Source: Actinomadura formosensis NBRC 14204
Lineage (GTDB): Bacteria > Actinomycetota > Actinomycetes > Streptosporangiales > Streptosporangiaceae
Length of the DNA stretch: 64,000 nt
Reading direction: 5' to 3'
Assembly (NCBI RefSeq): GCF_001552155.1
Contig: NZ_BCQQ01000005.1
Coordinates: 1-64,000, forward strand
Position 1 is the stretch's first letter; the number at the start of each line of letters is the position of its first letter. A program made the translations under genes and the position numbers. Shown here piece after piece: positions 41,584 through 50,263 of the stretch. Below the pieces are notes generated by a model. It worked only from the letters and a program-made list of their open reading frames with translations. It searched no databases and was not told the DNA's origin.

Positions 41584-43701
41584 TCATGGGCGGTGGCGGG
41601 ATGTCATGGTGCCGGAACGCCGCAGCGACCACTCCGGGGTCGACCGACCGCCGCCCGACCAGGGCCACCAGGTGATCGGGCCGGCGTCCCGGACGAGCGC
41701 GGGCACCAGCAGCGAGCGGACGACGAGCGTGTCCATCAGCACGCCGAACGACACGATGAACGCGATCTGGACGAGGAACGCGAGCGGGATGACCACGAGC
41801 GCGGCGAAGGTGGCCGCGAGCACCACGCCCGCGGAGGTGATGACGCCGCCGGTCACGACGAGCGCCTCCAGGACGCCGTCGCGCGGCCCGTGCCGCACCG
41901 TCTCCTCGCGCGCACGCGTCATCAGGAAGATGTTGTAGTCGACGCCGAGCGCGACGAGGAAGATGAACCCGTACAGGGGTACGGCCGGGTCGGTCGCGGT
42001 GAAGCCGAGCACGTGCTGGAAGAGCAGCGCGGCGATGCCGAGGGTCGCCAGGTAGTTGAGCGCCACGGTGGCGACCAGGAGCAGCGGCATCACCAGCGAG
42101 CGGAGCAGCGCCACGAGGATGGCCACGATGATGCCGAGCACGACCGGGACGATGACGGCGCGGTCGTGCTCGGCGGCGGCCAGCGTGTCGACGCGCTGGG
42201 CGGTGTAGCCGCCGACGAGCGCGTCGGCGCCGGGCACGGCGTGCAGGTTCTCCCGGAGGCGCTCGACGGTCCGCTGCGCGGCGCCGGTGTCGGCGGCGGA
42301 GCCGAGGGTGGCGTCCACGAGGGCGCGGCCGTCCACGACGAGCGGCGCCCCGCCCTGGGTGCGCGGGCGCACGTCGAAGACGCCTTCGGTGCGTCTCGCG
42401 ACGTCCACGACCTGCGGCAGCGCCTGGGCGTTGGTCAGCACGATGGCCGGGTTGCCCGAACCGCCCGGGTAGTGCGCGTCGAGGACGTCCTGGGCCGTCA
42501 CCGACGGGGCCTCACCGACGAACGTCTCGCTCAGCGGCACCCCCTGCGTGCGCAGCGTCGGCATGAACGCGGCGAAGGCGACCAGCACGACCAGGCAGCT
42601 CACCCAGACACGGCGCGGATGGCGGGCCAGCAGGCCCGCGATCCGCTCCCACACCCGGTGCCTGGACGCGTCCGGACGTTCGGGGTGCGGACGGGCGGGC
42701 CAGTAGACCGTCCGCCCCACCAGGACCAGGACGGCGGGCAGGAAGGTGAGCGCGCTCAGCAGGGCGCAGCCGATGCCGATGGCTCCGACCGGCCCGAGCG
42801 CCCGGTTGTTCGACAGGTCGCTGATCAGCAGGGCGATCAGCCCGAGGGCCACGGTGGCGGCGCTGGCGGCGATGGCGCCGGCCGACCGCCGCCACGCGGC
42901 CAGCATCGCCGGCCACCGGCTCGCCCCGAGGGCCAGTTCCTCGCGGAAACGGGCCGACAGCAGGAGCGCGTAGTCGGTGCAGGCGCCGATGACCAGGATC
43001 GACAGGATGCCCTGTACCTGGCCGTCGACCGTCACCGTGCCGCGTTTCGCGAGGTAGTAGACGATCGCGCTGGCGAGTCCCAGGGCGAACACCGAGCCGA
43101 GGATGATCATGAACGGCAGCAGCACGCTCCGGTAGACCAGCAGCAGGATCAGCAGGACGACGGCCACGGCGACGGCGATGAGCAGGGTGTCGATGCCGGA
43201 GAAGGCGTCGGTGAAGTCGGCCTGGGTGGCGGCGGGACCGGCCACATAGGCGCGGGTCCCGGGTACCTGTCCGGCGTCGGCGCGAATGCGGTCCACGGTG
43301 TCGGTGCTGTGCTCGCCGACATCGGACCGGATCTGCACGACCCCCGTCAGCGCCGCCCCGTCCCGCGATGGGATGACCGGAGACGGCGTCCCCGTGACAT
43401 AGGGGACGCCTTGCAGCGAGGCCAGTGCACGCTGCGCCGCCGCACGCTGGTCGGGTGACACACTGCCGTCCTGGGCCGTCCACACCACGATGGCGGGGAT
43501 CGTCCGGTTCCGCTGGAACGCGGCCTCCTGCTCCAGCACCCGCGTCGATTCGGCGCTCTTCGGCAGGAAGGACGACTGCTCGTTGGTGGCGACGTCGCCG
43601 AGCTTACCCGCGTACGGGCCGAGGGTGCCGCCGATCACCAGCCAGATCAGCAGCAGCGCCGCCGGCAGGAGCCAGCGGCCGGTCCGTGACGCGGCCATCA
43701 C
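41584..43701 (-). CDS. MMPL/RND-family membrane exporter
   Basis: A 705-residue MMPL protein with two helix bundles and two large outer loops. Family positions are GACTDYALLLSARFREEL in the first bundle and VALGVDYNIFLMTRAREET in the second. It has no adjacent regulator, unlike the other two MMPL genes in the window. Start GTG 43701 or ATG 43698; the SD is weak. It precedes narG on the same strand by 174 bases, but a functional link is unlikely. Confidence 0.92.
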   Translation of the reverse strand: MMAASRTGRWLLPAALLLIWLVIGGTLGPYAGKLGDVATNEQSSFLPKSAESTRVLEQEAAFQRNRTIPAIVVWTAQDGSVSPDQRAAAQRALASLQGVPYVTGTPSPVIPSRDGAALTGVVQIRSDVGEHSTDTVDRIRADAGQVPGTRAYVAGPAATQADFTDAFSGIDTLLIAVAVAVVLLILLLVYRSVLLPFMIILGSVFALGLASAIVYYLAKRGTVTVDGQVQGILSILVIGACTDYALLLSARFREELALGASRWPAMLAAWRRSAGAIAASAATVALGLIALLISDLSNNRALGPVGAIGIGCALLSALTFLPAVLVLVGRTVYWPARPHPERPDASRHRVWERIAGLLARHPRRVWVSCLVVLVAFAAFMPTLRTQGVPLSETFVGEAPSVTAQDVLDAHYPGGSGNPAIVLTNAQALPQVVDVARRTEGVFDVRPRTQGGAPLVVDGRALVDATLGSAADTGAAQRTVERLRENLHAVPGADALVGGYTAQRVDTLAAAEHDRAVIVPVVLGIIVAILVALLRSLVMPLLLVATVALNYLATLGIAALLFQHVLGFTATDPAVPLYGFIFLVALGVDYNIFLMTRAREETVRHGPRDGVLEALVVTGGVITSAGVVLAATFAALVVIPLAFLVQIAFIVSFGVLMDTLVVRSLLVPALVRDAGPITWWPWSGGGRSTPEWSLRRSGTMTSRHRP

Positions 43702-43830
43702 CGGGCTCGCGTCATGGACGGCCCGGCATGATCATCCGGACGGCGGCGGGAGCGGGAACGGTGCTCATGGGCGTCTCCTGCCCTGCGTGTCCGCGCTCAT
43801 GCACGGCCACGCCCAGGACCGGCCGGGACC

Positions 43831-43871
43831 GGCCGGGCGCCTCGCCGGGGTCGGCGGCGAGGCGCCCGGCC
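43831..43871 (-). terminator. Long GC hairpin downstream of the 43914 gene
   Basis: Sixteen-base perfect arms (43831-43846 and 43856-43871) around a 9-base loop, in the 212-base gap between the 43914-44354 gene and the MMPL gene, both on the minus strand. No T run follows. Probable terminator for the upstream small gene; the rest of the gap shows no gene. Confidence 0.55.
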
Positions 43872-43913
43872 CGCACCGGAAAAGGCCGGCTGGTAAGGCT
43901 CGCCGCCGTCCGC

Positions 43914-44354
43914 TCACCCCACGGAAGCGGCGCCGGAGCGCGATTCCCCCCTTTCCCGCCGGCCGGCGGTGAAGAAGCCGATGAGCGCGGCGACCGTGGC
44001 GACGGCCTCCCCGGCGAAGCTGATCGTCTTGTCGCCGTACCACTGCGGGTCGTACATGCGCGGGATCGGCCCGAGCTGCCCGAAGTCGACGAAGTAGTAC
44101 AGCAGGACGGCACCGGCGGCGCTCGCCGCGACGACGAACGCGATCGCGTAGGTCCATCTGCGCGCCCACAGCAGCACCAGAACGGCGGCGACGGCCGCCG
44201 CGATGGCCTGCCCGTAGAACAGGTCGTCCCCGGGGATGACGTTGTCGGGGGTGTTCGGCCCGGGGGCCATGTCCGGCGCGAACCGCCAGTGCACGATGGC
44301 GTCGGCCGCGAGTCCGGCGGCCACGAGAAGACGAAGAACAATGCCCATACCCAT
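43914..44354 (-). CDS. Four-helix membrane protein, unknown function
   Basis: A 146-residue protein with four hydrophobic helices (VLRLLVAAGLAADAIVHW; YGQAIAAAVAAVLVLLW; YAIAFVVAASAAGAVLLYYF; AVATVAALIGFF) and a His/Asp/Arg-containing loop with PIPRMYDPQWYGDK. Proteins of this outline are common in actinomycetes, but I cannot name a family. Two nearby ATGs (44354, 44348) are possible starts, both with poor SD. Confidence 0.7.
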   Translation of the reverse strand: MGMGIVLRLLVAAGLAADAIVHWRFAPDMAPGPNTPDNVIPGDDLFYGQAIAAAVAAVLVLLWARRWTYAIAFVVAASAAGAVLLYYFVDFGQLGPIPRMYDPQWYGDKTISFAGEAVATVAALIGFFTAGRRERGESRSGAASVG

Positions 44355-44425
44355 TGCACGGTGACGGCCCGGCCGCGGATCAAAAAGCCCGCACCTTTTT
44401 CGGCACGGACACCCGCCCCCGCTCG

Positions 44426-44827
44426 TCAGCCGGACCCGCCCTTGACCCGGCGATAGCTCCAGTACAGGAGCCCGAAGAGGATGAGGCCCGACAGGATGAG
44501 GCCGGAGCCCGTGCTCCACCCGCTGAACGGGAGTTCCGGCACGAGCGCCCAGGCCACGCCGGCACCGATCAGAGTGAGCCCGGTCAGGATGGAGCCGGTC
44601 AGACGCCACCACGAGGTGATGCTCTCCTCCGCCGCCTTGATCGCCCGTACCCGGACGGGTTCCACGAAACGGTGGACCGCCGAGAACTCGCTCGCGAGGA
44701 TCAGCAACCCGGAGAGCACCAGCAGCAGCCCGGGGCCGGGCAGCACGAGCAGCGCGATGCCGCCCAGCAGCACCATGCCGCCGACGACGAGCACCAGGGC
44801 ACGTTTGGCGGACCGCCGGTACATCAT
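44426..44827 (-). CDS. PGPGW-type small transmembrane protein
   Basis: A 133-residue membrane protein with the LLVLPGPGLLLVLSGLLILASEF signature that defines the PGPGW transmembrane family, followed by two more helices and a basic tail. The function of the family is unknown. GGAGGT precedes the first of two ATGs at 44827. It is on the same strand as the 43914 gene, 71 bases apart. Confidence 0.8.
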   Translation of the reverse strand: MMYRRSAKRALVLVVGGMVLLGGIALLVLPGPGLLLVLSGLLILASEFSAVHRFVEPVRVRAIKAAEESITSWWRLTGSILTGLTLIGAGVAWALVPELPFSGWSTGSGLILSGLILFGLLYWSYRRVKGGSG

Positions 44828-44945
44828 CCCGTACCTCCGTCCGAGGGACCACGTCCCACCATGCTGCCGTACATCTGCAATTAGATCTTGCGCAAAGAAC
44901 GCCCCCCAAACCCCGGTTCTGTCAAGAGAGGGTCTCCGGGGGACG

Positions 44946-45533
44946 TCAGGAGGGAAGTTTGCTCCAGTCCTCGACCACGGCGTTCCAGTCACTCCGATTC
45001 AGGAAGTGGCAGTAGGGAAGCTGGGAGTTCGGCAGGCGCAGAGGCTTGTGGCCGGCCCAGCAAGCGACCTCCACATGGCATAGCCGAAGCTGCTTGATCA
45101 CCTCGATGGCCGGCAGGAGATCGGTGTCTCCGGAGAAGAGGACGAGCGCGTCGTACTGCCTGCGGAGAGCCAAATGCATGAGATCGACGGCTATGGCAAC
45201 GTCGATCCCCTTCTCGCGTGGAGGGTCATCGGGCCAGCCCCGGTAGTTGAGTTGGCGGCGAACGACGTGGACCCGAGGATCACGTGACCACTGCGCGGCT
45301 TGAGCATCGTTGGCCGATGTGGGCAGGGGCTGGTGATTGGGATCGGGTCGCCCCAGGTAGACCCGGACGGCCGCGACGTTGCTGGTCCGGGCACGCCGCT
45401 GCTGGATGATGTCGGCGACACGGCACGGATCGGGTACACAGCGGTAAGGCGGAACGCCATAGTTCTCGAAGAGACCATGCCCGACGAGGTGGACGTTTTG
45501 ATAGTCCAGGAACAGAGCCACACGCTCGGTCAC
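44946..45533 (-). CDS. NYN-domain (PIN-like) putative ribonuclease
   Basis: A 195-residue NYN-domain protein. The metal-binding acidic residues of the PIN-like fold are present: Asp10 in LFLDYQNVH, Asp in KGIDVAIAVDLMHLA, and the GDTDLLP motif (FSGDTDLLPAIEVI). NYN proteins of this type are predicted RNases acting on RNA or tRNA. No membrane segment. It is a stand-alone gene; base and codon use are less GC-extreme than its neighbours, hinting at transfer. It starts with GTG at 45533, with GGAG 8 bases upstream, 15 bases after an intrinsic terminator. Confidence 0.88.
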   Translation of the reverse strand: MTERVALFLDYQNVHLVGHGLFENYGVPPYRCVPDPCRVADIIQQRRARTSNVAAVRVYLGRPDPNHQPLPTSANDAQAAQWSRDPRVHVVRRQLNYRGWPDDPPREKGIDVAIAVDLMHLALRRQYDALVLFSGDTDLLPAIEVIKQLRLCHVEVACWAGHKPLRLPNSQLPYCHFLNRSDWNAVVEDWSKLPS

Positions 45534-45547
45534 CGGCGTTCTCCAAG

Positions 45548-45580
45548 AAAAAGCCCCGCCAGTCCCGGAGGACGGCGGGG
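45548..45580 (-). terminator. Intrinsic terminator in the leader of the NYN gene (possible attenuator)
   Basis: Read on the minus strand: CCCCGCC, an inner GTCC-TCCG-GGAC stem, then GGCGGGG followed directly by C and five U residues (45552-45548). It lies between a good promoter at 45593-45622 and the SD and GTG of the NYN gene. It cannot serve an upstream gene, as none is seen in the 390 bases before it, so control by attenuation is likely. Confidence 0.75.
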
Positions 45581-45592
45581 AATAATGGGCTC

Positions 45593-45622
45593 ATTGTAAG
45601 AGGGATCAGCGGCCAGCGTCAA
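45593..45622 (-). promoter_or_regulatory. Sigma-70-type promoter of the NYN gene
   Basis: On the minus strand, TTGACG (45622-45617), 18 bases, TACAAT (45598-45593): near-consensus for the principal sigma factor. Predicted start of transcription is about 45586, giving a leader of some 55 nt that contains the terminator hairpin. Confidence 0.7.
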
Positions 45623-45973
45623 CCAGAGTCTCTGACTCCCCGTTACCCCGACGTGGGCAAGCTCAAGGCACTCGCCGGCACTCTCGGTCGTCTCGAAATC
45701 ACGCAAAGTTGCCGAGGTCATGTCGGGGCCATCGGCGATGACGGCCGCAGGCCATACGTGGGCTGAGCATCGGACTGCGCCGAACTCGTTCGTGACCGCG
45801 TCCAGTGTGCGGGATTGGGGGGCCGTCTTGATTCGTCCGGGTATGAAGGCGGCCCCGTCCCGGGGTGGGGGGGGTGGGACGGGGCCGCAGGCCGCGCGGT
45901 ACCGGGCGACGGTCGTCCGCGCGGCGGGTCCGGTGCCGTGGGGGCGCCCCGGCTGGGGGACGCCCCCGCGGGC
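45623..45973. other. Intergenic stretch without a recognisable gene
   Basis: About 350 bases between the NYN promoter and the end of the symporter gene. It has a G-run (around 45865-45880) and short frames on both strands with no domain signal. A 63-codon minus frame (45530-45721) crosses the NYN promoter and terminator and is not taken as a gene. Confidence 0.5.
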
Positions 45974-47584
45974 TCAGTGTTCGGCCGCCGCTTCGGCGCC
46001 CGCGCCGGTGAGGGCGCGGACCTCGATCTCGGCGTACTTGGCCGCGTTGTACTCCTTGCTGAGGACGGTCCCGAGCCAGCCGCACAGGAAGCCGAACGGG
46101 ATGGAGATGATCCCGGGGTTGCTCAGCGGGAACCAGCTGAAGTCGTGGTCGGTGAACAGCGCCTTGTCGGAGCCGGACACGACCGGGGAGAACGCCACGA
46201 AGAAGATCGCGGAGCCGAGGCCGCCGTAGATGGCGGAGACGGCGCCGGTGGTGTTGAACCGCTTCCAGAACAGGCTGTAGAGGATCGCGGGCAGGTTCCC
46301 GGACGCCGCGACCGCGAACGCGAGGGCGACGAGGAACGCGACGTTGAGGCGCTGCGCGTAGATGCCGAGGACGATGGACACGGCGCCGATCACGAAGGCG
46401 GAGATGCGGGCGACGCGGACCTCGTCCCGCTCGGTGGCCTTGCCCTTGCGGAACACGTGCGCGTACAGGTCGTGGGCGAAGGACGAGGACGACGCCAGGG
46501 TCAGCCCGGACACGACCGCGAGGATCGTCGCGAACGCGACCGCGGCGATGACCGCGAGGAGGATCGTGCCGCCGGTGGACCCGAAGACGATCTCACCGAT
46601 GCGTTCGGCGAGCTGCGGCGCCGCGGTGTTGCCGGCCGGGTTGACGGCGGCGATCTTCTTCGAGCCGACGAGCGCGGCGGCACCGAAGCCCAGGACGAGG
46701 GTGAACAGGTAGAAGACCCCGATCAGCCCGATGCCCCACATGACGGACTTGCGGGCGTCCCGCGCGGTCGGGACGGTGTAGAAGCGGATCAGGATGTGCG
46801 GCAGCCCGGCGGTGCCGAGCACGAGCGCGAGACCGAGGCTGATCAGGTCGAGCTTGCCGGTGAGGCCCTGCTCGGCGGTGGCGTAGCGCAGGCCCGGCTC
46901 CAGGAACGCGCCGCCCTTGCCGCTCTGGTCGGCGGCGTCGTCGAGCAGGCCGGACAGGTTGAAGCCGTACTTGCCGAGCACGAGCAGCGTGATGAGGGCC
47001 GCGCCGGTCATCAGCAGGACGGCCTTGACGATCTGCACCCAGGTGGTGCCCTTCATCCCGCCGAACACCACGTACACGATCATCAGCACGCCGACCAGCG
47101 CGATGGTCACGCCCTTGGCGAAGTCACTGGTGAAGCCGAACAGCAGCGAGACGAGCGCGCCCGCGCCCACCATCTGCGCCAGCAGGTAGAAGATCGACAC
47201 GATGATGGTGGAGACACCGGCGGCGGTGCGGACGGGGCGCGGGCTCATCCGGAACGCCAGCACGTCCGCCATCGTGAACCGGCCGGAGTTGCGCAGCAGC
47301 TCGGCGACCAGCAGCAGCGCGACGAGCCAGGCGACGAGGAACCCGATCGAGTACAGGAAACCGTCGTAGCCGTACAGGGCGATGAGCCCGGCGATGCCGA
47401 GGAACGACGCGGCGGACATGTAGTCGCCGCCGATCGCGAGGCCGTTCTGCGCGCCGGTGAAGGACCGTCCGCCGGCGTAGAAGTCGGTGGCGCTCTTGGT
47501 GTTGCGGCTGGCCCACACGGTGATCGCGAGGGTGGCGGCCACGAACACCACGAACAGGGTGATCGACAGGGTCTCGTGGCTCAT
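45974..47584 (-). CDS. Sodium/solute symporter, ActP-like cation/acetate symporter
   Basis: A 536-residue SSS-family transporter with about 13 helices. The DFYAGGRSFTGAQNGLAIGGDYMSAASFLGIAGLIALYGYDG start is the signature of ActP/MctC-type monocarboxylate symporters, and the GLPHILIRFYTVP motif follows in mid-protein. It probably imports acetate, propionate or pyruvate with sodium. The ATG at 47584 overlaps the stop of the DUF485 gene (ATGA), the usual yjcH-actP arrangement. Confidence 0.93.
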   Translation of the reverse strand: MSHETLSITLFVVFVAATLAITVWASRNTKSATDFYAGGRSFTGAQNGLAIGGDYMSAASFLGIAGLIALYGYDGFLYSIGFLVAWLVALLLVAELLRNSGRFTMADVLAFRMSPRPVRTAAGVSTIIVSIFYLLAQMVGAGALVSLLFGFTSDFAKGVTIALVGVLMIVYVVFGGMKGTTWVQIVKAVLLMTGAALITLLVLGKYGFNLSGLLDDAADQSGKGGAFLEPGLRYATAEQGLTGKLDLISLGLALVLGTAGLPHILIRFYTVPTARDARKSVMWGIGLIGVFYLFTLVLGFGAAALVGSKKIAAVNPAGNTAAPQLAERIGEIVFGSTGGTILLAVIAAVAFATILAVVSGLTLASSSSFAHDLYAHVFRKGKATERDEVRVARISAFVIGAVSIVLGIYAQRLNVAFLVALAFAVAASGNLPAILYSLFWKRFNTTGAVSAIYGGLGSAIFFVAFSPVVSGSDKALFTDHDFSWFPLSNPGIISIPFGFLCGWLGTVLSKEYNAAKYAEIEVRALTGAGAEAAAEH

Positions 47585-47943
47585 CGGGCGTCCTCCGCGG
47601 TCTCGGCGACGGGCGTCCCCTCGGCCAGGATGTCGGCGCGCACCTTGTCGGCGAGCGGGTCGAGGTGGCGCTCGGCGTGCCGGGAGTACAGGTAGGCGAT
47701 GCCGAACGTCGACACGAACTGCAGCAGCCCGAACACGAGCGCGATGTTGATGGAGCCGACCAGCTCGGTGCCCATGAAGTCGCGCGCCCACCCCGACAGC
47801 ACGACGTAGAGCAGGTACCAGCTGAGGAACGCGGCGGTCATGGGGAATGCGAATCGGCGGAATCTGCGGCGGAGTTCCTGGAACTCCGCGGTGCCCTGGA
47901 ACCGTTCATAGACGGTGCCGGCGGCGCTCTTATCGACGGACAC
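47581..47943 (-). CDS. DUF485 membrane protein (YjcH-like partner of ActP)
   Basis: A 120-residue protein with two helices and the DUF485 pattern (FQELRRRFRRFAFPMTAAFLSWYLLYVVLSGWARDFM). DUF485 genes nearly always precede acetate symporter genes, and this one overlaps the symporter start. GTG start at 47943 with GAGGAGGG upstream. It may assist assembly or stability of the symporter; the exact role is unknown. Confidence 0.9.
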   Translation of the reverse strand: MSVDKSAAGTVYERFQGTAEFQELRRRFRRFAFPMTAAFLSWYLLYVVLSGWARDFMGTELVGSINIALVFGLLQFVSTFGIAYLYSRHAERHLDPLADKVRADILAEGTPVAETAEDAR

Positions 47944-48099
47944 GGCCGCCCTCCTCTTTTGTGACGCCAGTCACGCGCCACCGTAAAGACCCAGCTCGGG
48001 AGGGACGAGGGGGCGGCGGCAAGGCTGCGGTCAGCCGCCGTCCACCGTCGCCGGACCGCTCCACCCGTCGATAAGCGGTCGCTTTTGCGCGATGAACGG

Positions 48100-49830
48100 T
48101 CAGACCCGGCGGGGCCGCCAGGTACCGCGATCGACGTTGAGCGACTCCGGAGTGTGCAGGCGCACCATCATGCGGGCGACGCCCGGCGGGACCCGCCGCT
48201 GCGTGCACAGCGACACGGCGATCATGACGGTGAACGCGATGGGGACCGTCCACGCGGCGGGCTGGGCCAGCAGCGCGCCGGCGAGCCCGGACGGCGGCCC
48301 GGCGGCGATCGTCACGACCACGGCGGTGCCGGCGAGCGCGCCGCCGGTGGCCAGGCCGGCGAGCGCGCCCGGCACGGTGAGCCGCCGCCACCAGACGCCG
48401 AGGACGAGCAGCGGGCAGAACGTGGACGCGGCGACGGCGAACGCGAGCCCCACCACGTCCGCGACGGCGAGGGACCGGGCCGCGATCGCCAGGGCCAGCG
48501 GCACCACCAGGGCGATCAGCGTTCCCACGCGGAACGAGCGGACCCCGCCGCGCAGGATGTCCTGCGCCAGCACCCCGGCGACGGACACGGTGATCCCGGA
48601 CGAGGTCGACAGGAACGCCGCCACCGCGCCGCCCGTCACCAGCGCGCCGAGGAGGTCGCCGCCGAGCCCGCCGATGAGCCGTCCGGGCAGGGTGAGGACG
48701 ACGGCGTCGGCCCGTCCGGTCATCAGCAGTTCGGGCGTGTAGATCCGGCCGAGCACCCCGTACAGCGCGGGGAGCAGGTAGAACGCGCCGAGCAGCGACA
48801 GCACCATCACGGTCGTGCGGCGCGCGGCCCGCCCGTCGGGGTTGGTGTAGAAGCGGACCAGGACGTGCGGGAGCCCCATCGTGCCGAGGAACGTGGCGAG
48901 GATCAGCGAGTACGTCGCGTACAGCGAGTGTTCGCGCCCGTCGAGCGGCATCGCCCATTCCCGGTCGGTGGTGACGGGCCGTCCGGCGACGTGCGGGACG
49001 TCGGCGCCGGCGGGGAAGGTGATGGAGGTGTCCTGGTCGATGCGGTGCGGCCCGGGGTTGAGGGTCAGCGGGGCACCCGGGTAGTGGTGCCCGTCGATCC
49101 CCCCGGTCACGGTGACCGGGACGGCCTCGGTGACGTCCACCGTGACGGCGACGCCGACGGAGACGGTCGTCCGGTCCGGGAACCGGGGCGGGGCGTCCGA
49201 CGACAGGCCGGGCGCGCCGTCGTGCCGCCACGCCAGCAGCAGGAAGACCAGCGGGACGGCCAGCGCGGTCAGCTTCATCCAGTACTGGAACGCCTGGACG
49301 AGGGTGACGCTGCGCATCCCGCCGACCAGCACGTTCACGGCCACGACGACCGCGATGAGCACGCCGCCCGCCCAGACCGGCGTGCCCGTCACCGTGCGCA
49401 GCACGAGCCCGGCGCTCTGGAACTGGGGCAGCAGGTAGAGCCAGCTGATCAGCACGACGAGGGCGCTGGCGACGCGCCGCACGGCCATGGACTCCAGCCG
49501 CGCCTCGGCGAAGTCCGGCAGCGTGTAGGCGCCCGACCGGCGCAGCGGCGCCGAGACCAGGACGAGCAGGACGAGATATCCGCCCGTCCAGCCGACCGGA
49601 AGCCACAGCATGTCGGCGCCGTACGCCAGGATCAGGCCCGCGATGCCGAGGAAGGACGCCGCCGACAGGTACTCCCCGCCGATCGCGGACGCGTTCCGCA
49701 GCGGCGTCACCGTCCGCGACGCGACGTAGAAGTCGGACGTCGTCCGGGAGATGCGCACCCCGAGCACGCCGATGAGCACGGTCGCGACGACGACCAGCAG
49801 GACCCCGGCGAGCCCGTACGCGGCGCTCAT
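48100..49830 (-). CDS. Sodium/solute symporter, second ActP-like protein
   Basis: A 576-residue SSS-family transporter. The N-terminus DFYVASRTVTPLRNASAIGGEYLSAASFLGIAGLILAYG and the TMGLPHVLVRFYTNPDGR motif match the ActP branch. Unlike the 45974 protein it has an extra outer loop of roughly 80-90 residues (after the sixth helix, rich in Val, Thr and Pro, from PRFPDRTT to PLDGREHS). The ATG at 49830 overlaps the stop of the small membrane gene at 49827. Likely also a monocarboxylate importer, with the loop perhaps altering selectivity. Confidence 0.9.
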   Translation of the reverse strand: MSAAYGLAGVLLVVVATVLIGVLGVRISRTTSDFYVASRTVTPLRNASAIGGEYLSAASFLGIAGLILAYGADMLWLPVGWTGGYLVLLVLVSAPLRRSGAYTLPDFAEARLESMAVRRVASALVVLISWLYLLPQFQSAGLVLRTVTGTPVWAGGVLIAVVVAVNVLVGGMRSVTLVQAFQYWMKLTALAVPLVFLLLAWRHDGAPGLSSDAPPRFPDRTTVSVGVAVTVDVTEAVPVTVTGGIDGHHYPGAPLTLNPGPHRIDQDTSITFPAGADVPHVAGRPVTTDREWAMPLDGREHSLYATYSLILATFLGTMGLPHVLVRFYTNPDGRAARRTTVMVLSLLGAFYLLPALYGVLGRIYTPELLMTGRADAVVLTLPGRLIGGLGGDLLGALVTGGAVAAFLSTSSGITVSVAGVLAQDILRGGVRSFRVGTLIALVVPLALAIAARSLAVADVVGLAFAVAASTFCPLLVLGVWWRRLTVPGALAGLATGGALAGTAVVVTIAAGPPSGLAGALLAQPAAWTVPIAFTVMIAVSLCTQRRVPPGVARMMVRLHTPESLNVDRGTWRPRRV

Positions 49831-50192
49831 GGCCGGTCCTCGCCCCCGTACGCGCGGTCGACGAGGTCGGCGAAGTCGTCCTCGTTGCGCTCGGCCCGCC
49901 GGACGTACCACCAGCCGCAGGCCACGAACCACGGGTAGATCAGCCCGCCGAGCAGCAGCCACGGCAGCGGCAGGCCCAGCACCTCCCGCTCGCGCACCTC
50001 GGGGACCAGCGCGAACAGCAGCGGCAGCCCGATCACCACGACGGCGAGCACCAGGCACAGCCGGGCCGCGAGCCGCGTCTGGGCGCGCAGCAGCGAGCGC
50101 ATGTACGCCTCGCCGAGCCCGGTCTGCTCGTCGATCTCCCGGGTCACCGGGTAGCGGGGCCGCCGGACGGTCCGGGCCCGCGGCCCGGTCAC
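49827..50192 (-). CDS. Small membrane protein, partner of the second symporter
   Basis: About 121 residues, with two helices in the C-terminal half (LAARLCLVLAVVVIGLPLLFALVP and LPLPWLLLGGLIYPWFVACGWWYVRRAERNEDDFADLV). This tail matches the DUF485-like or small subunits found with SSS symporters. The start is uncertain: GTG codons at 50192 and 50147 and an ATG nearer 50101 are possible, none with a good SD. The gene overlaps the symporter start by four bases. Confidence 0.75.
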   Translation of the reverse strand: MTGPRARTVRRPRYPVTREIDEQTGLGEAYMRSLLRAQTRLAARLCLVLAVVVIGLPLLFALVPEVREREVLGLPLPWLLLGGLIYPWFVACGWWYVRRAERNEDDFADLVDRAYGGEDRP

Positions 50193-50263
50193 CAGCGTCC
50201 GGCCGGGCGCGATCCCCGGCCCCCGCTCCTCCCCGTCCGGCCGCCCGGCGGGGGCGCGGGGGC

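Noticed and set aside
45530-45721. 63-codon minus-strand frame upstream of the NYN gene
   Set aside because: It runs through the TTGACG/TACAAT promoter and the intrinsic terminator and has no domain signal; an initial resemblance to DUF397 did not hold.
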